Source: Lachnospiraceae bacterium (GTDB lineage Bacteria; Bacillota; Clostridia; Lachnospirales; Lachnospiraceae). Taken from it: a DNA stretch of 6,084 nt. A model generated the notes under the pieces. It saw only the letters and a program-made list of their open reading frames with translations. It had not been told where the DNA came from and made no database searches. Below are positions 6,062-6,084 of the stretch, piece by piece. The stretch is taken from the NCBI GenBank assembly GCA_017461685.1, contig JAFTXF010000061.1, positions 1 through 6,084 on the forward strand, written 5' to 3'. A program made the translations under genes and the position numbers. Within the stretch, counting starts at the first letter, position 1. Every line of letters begins with the position of its first letter.

Positions 6062-6084
6062 GTGGGACATTCATCCCACTTTTA
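6062..6084. other. Hairpin with short T-run at the right edge
   Basis: GTGGGA (6062-6067) and TCCCAC (6074-6079) pair perfectly around a 6-nt loop. On the plus strand TTTT follows at 6080-6083, so it could act as a weak rightward terminator, but no plus-strand gene precedes it. The window ends at 6084, so the full element cannot be judged. It may be one end of a dispersed repeat that also includes the palindrome at 6011-6042. Confidence 0.4.

Noticed and set aside
1..6084. Mobile elements, CRISPR arrays, tRNA or rRNA genes, defence or biosynthetic clusters
   Set aside because: No transposase-like frame, regular repeat-spacer pattern, tRNA cloverleaf motif or accessory gene set was seen; the content is conserved core genes in a conserved order.

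Overview
The window looks like chromosomal housekeeping DNA from a low-to-mid GC Gram-positive anaerobe, most likely a Lachnospiraceae-type member of the class Clostridia. The reasons are the gene order (M16C peptidase, era, a small yqzL-like gene, recO, glyS), the single-subunit glycyl-tRNA synthetase, strong Shine-Dalgarno sequences (GGAGGTG, AAGGAG, GAGGAG) and the style of the protein sequences. This placement comes from recalled family knowledge; no search was run. Every supported gene is on the minus strand, so transcription runs from right to left.

Unit 1 (about 6084 to 1160). A palindrome-rich intergenic stretch at the right end leads to a strong sigma-A-type promoter (TTGACC, 16 nt, TATAAT). 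It drives a large M16C (PreP/Cym1-like) metallopeptidase gene, then era (ribosome assembly GTPase), a 61-residue YqzL-like protein and recO (recombinational repair). The unit ends at a clear intrinsic terminator whose hairpin includes the recO stop codon. The M16C gene is interrupted by one in-frame TAA at codon 354. Reading continues in the same frame to a full-length end, so the gene is either a very recent nonsense pseudogene or carries a base error.

Unit 2 (about 1145 to 1, running off the left edge). A promoter (TTGAAA, 17 nt, TATAAT) embedded in the recO terminator drives a small predicted lipoprotein of unknown function. The 5' part of glyS (178 residues visible) follows after 15 nt. 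The short leader leaves no room for a T-box riboswitch in front of this pair.

The products are mostly core functions: peptide turnover, 30S ribosome maturation, DNA repair and tRNA charging. I see no mobile element, CRISPR array, tRNA or rRNA, and no clearly novel multi-gene system. The points worth a second look are the single nonsense codon, the fused terminator/promoter, the mutually exclusive stems upstream of the M16C promoter, the out-of-frame overlap of the yqzL-like gene with recO, and a cysteine cluster in RecO.
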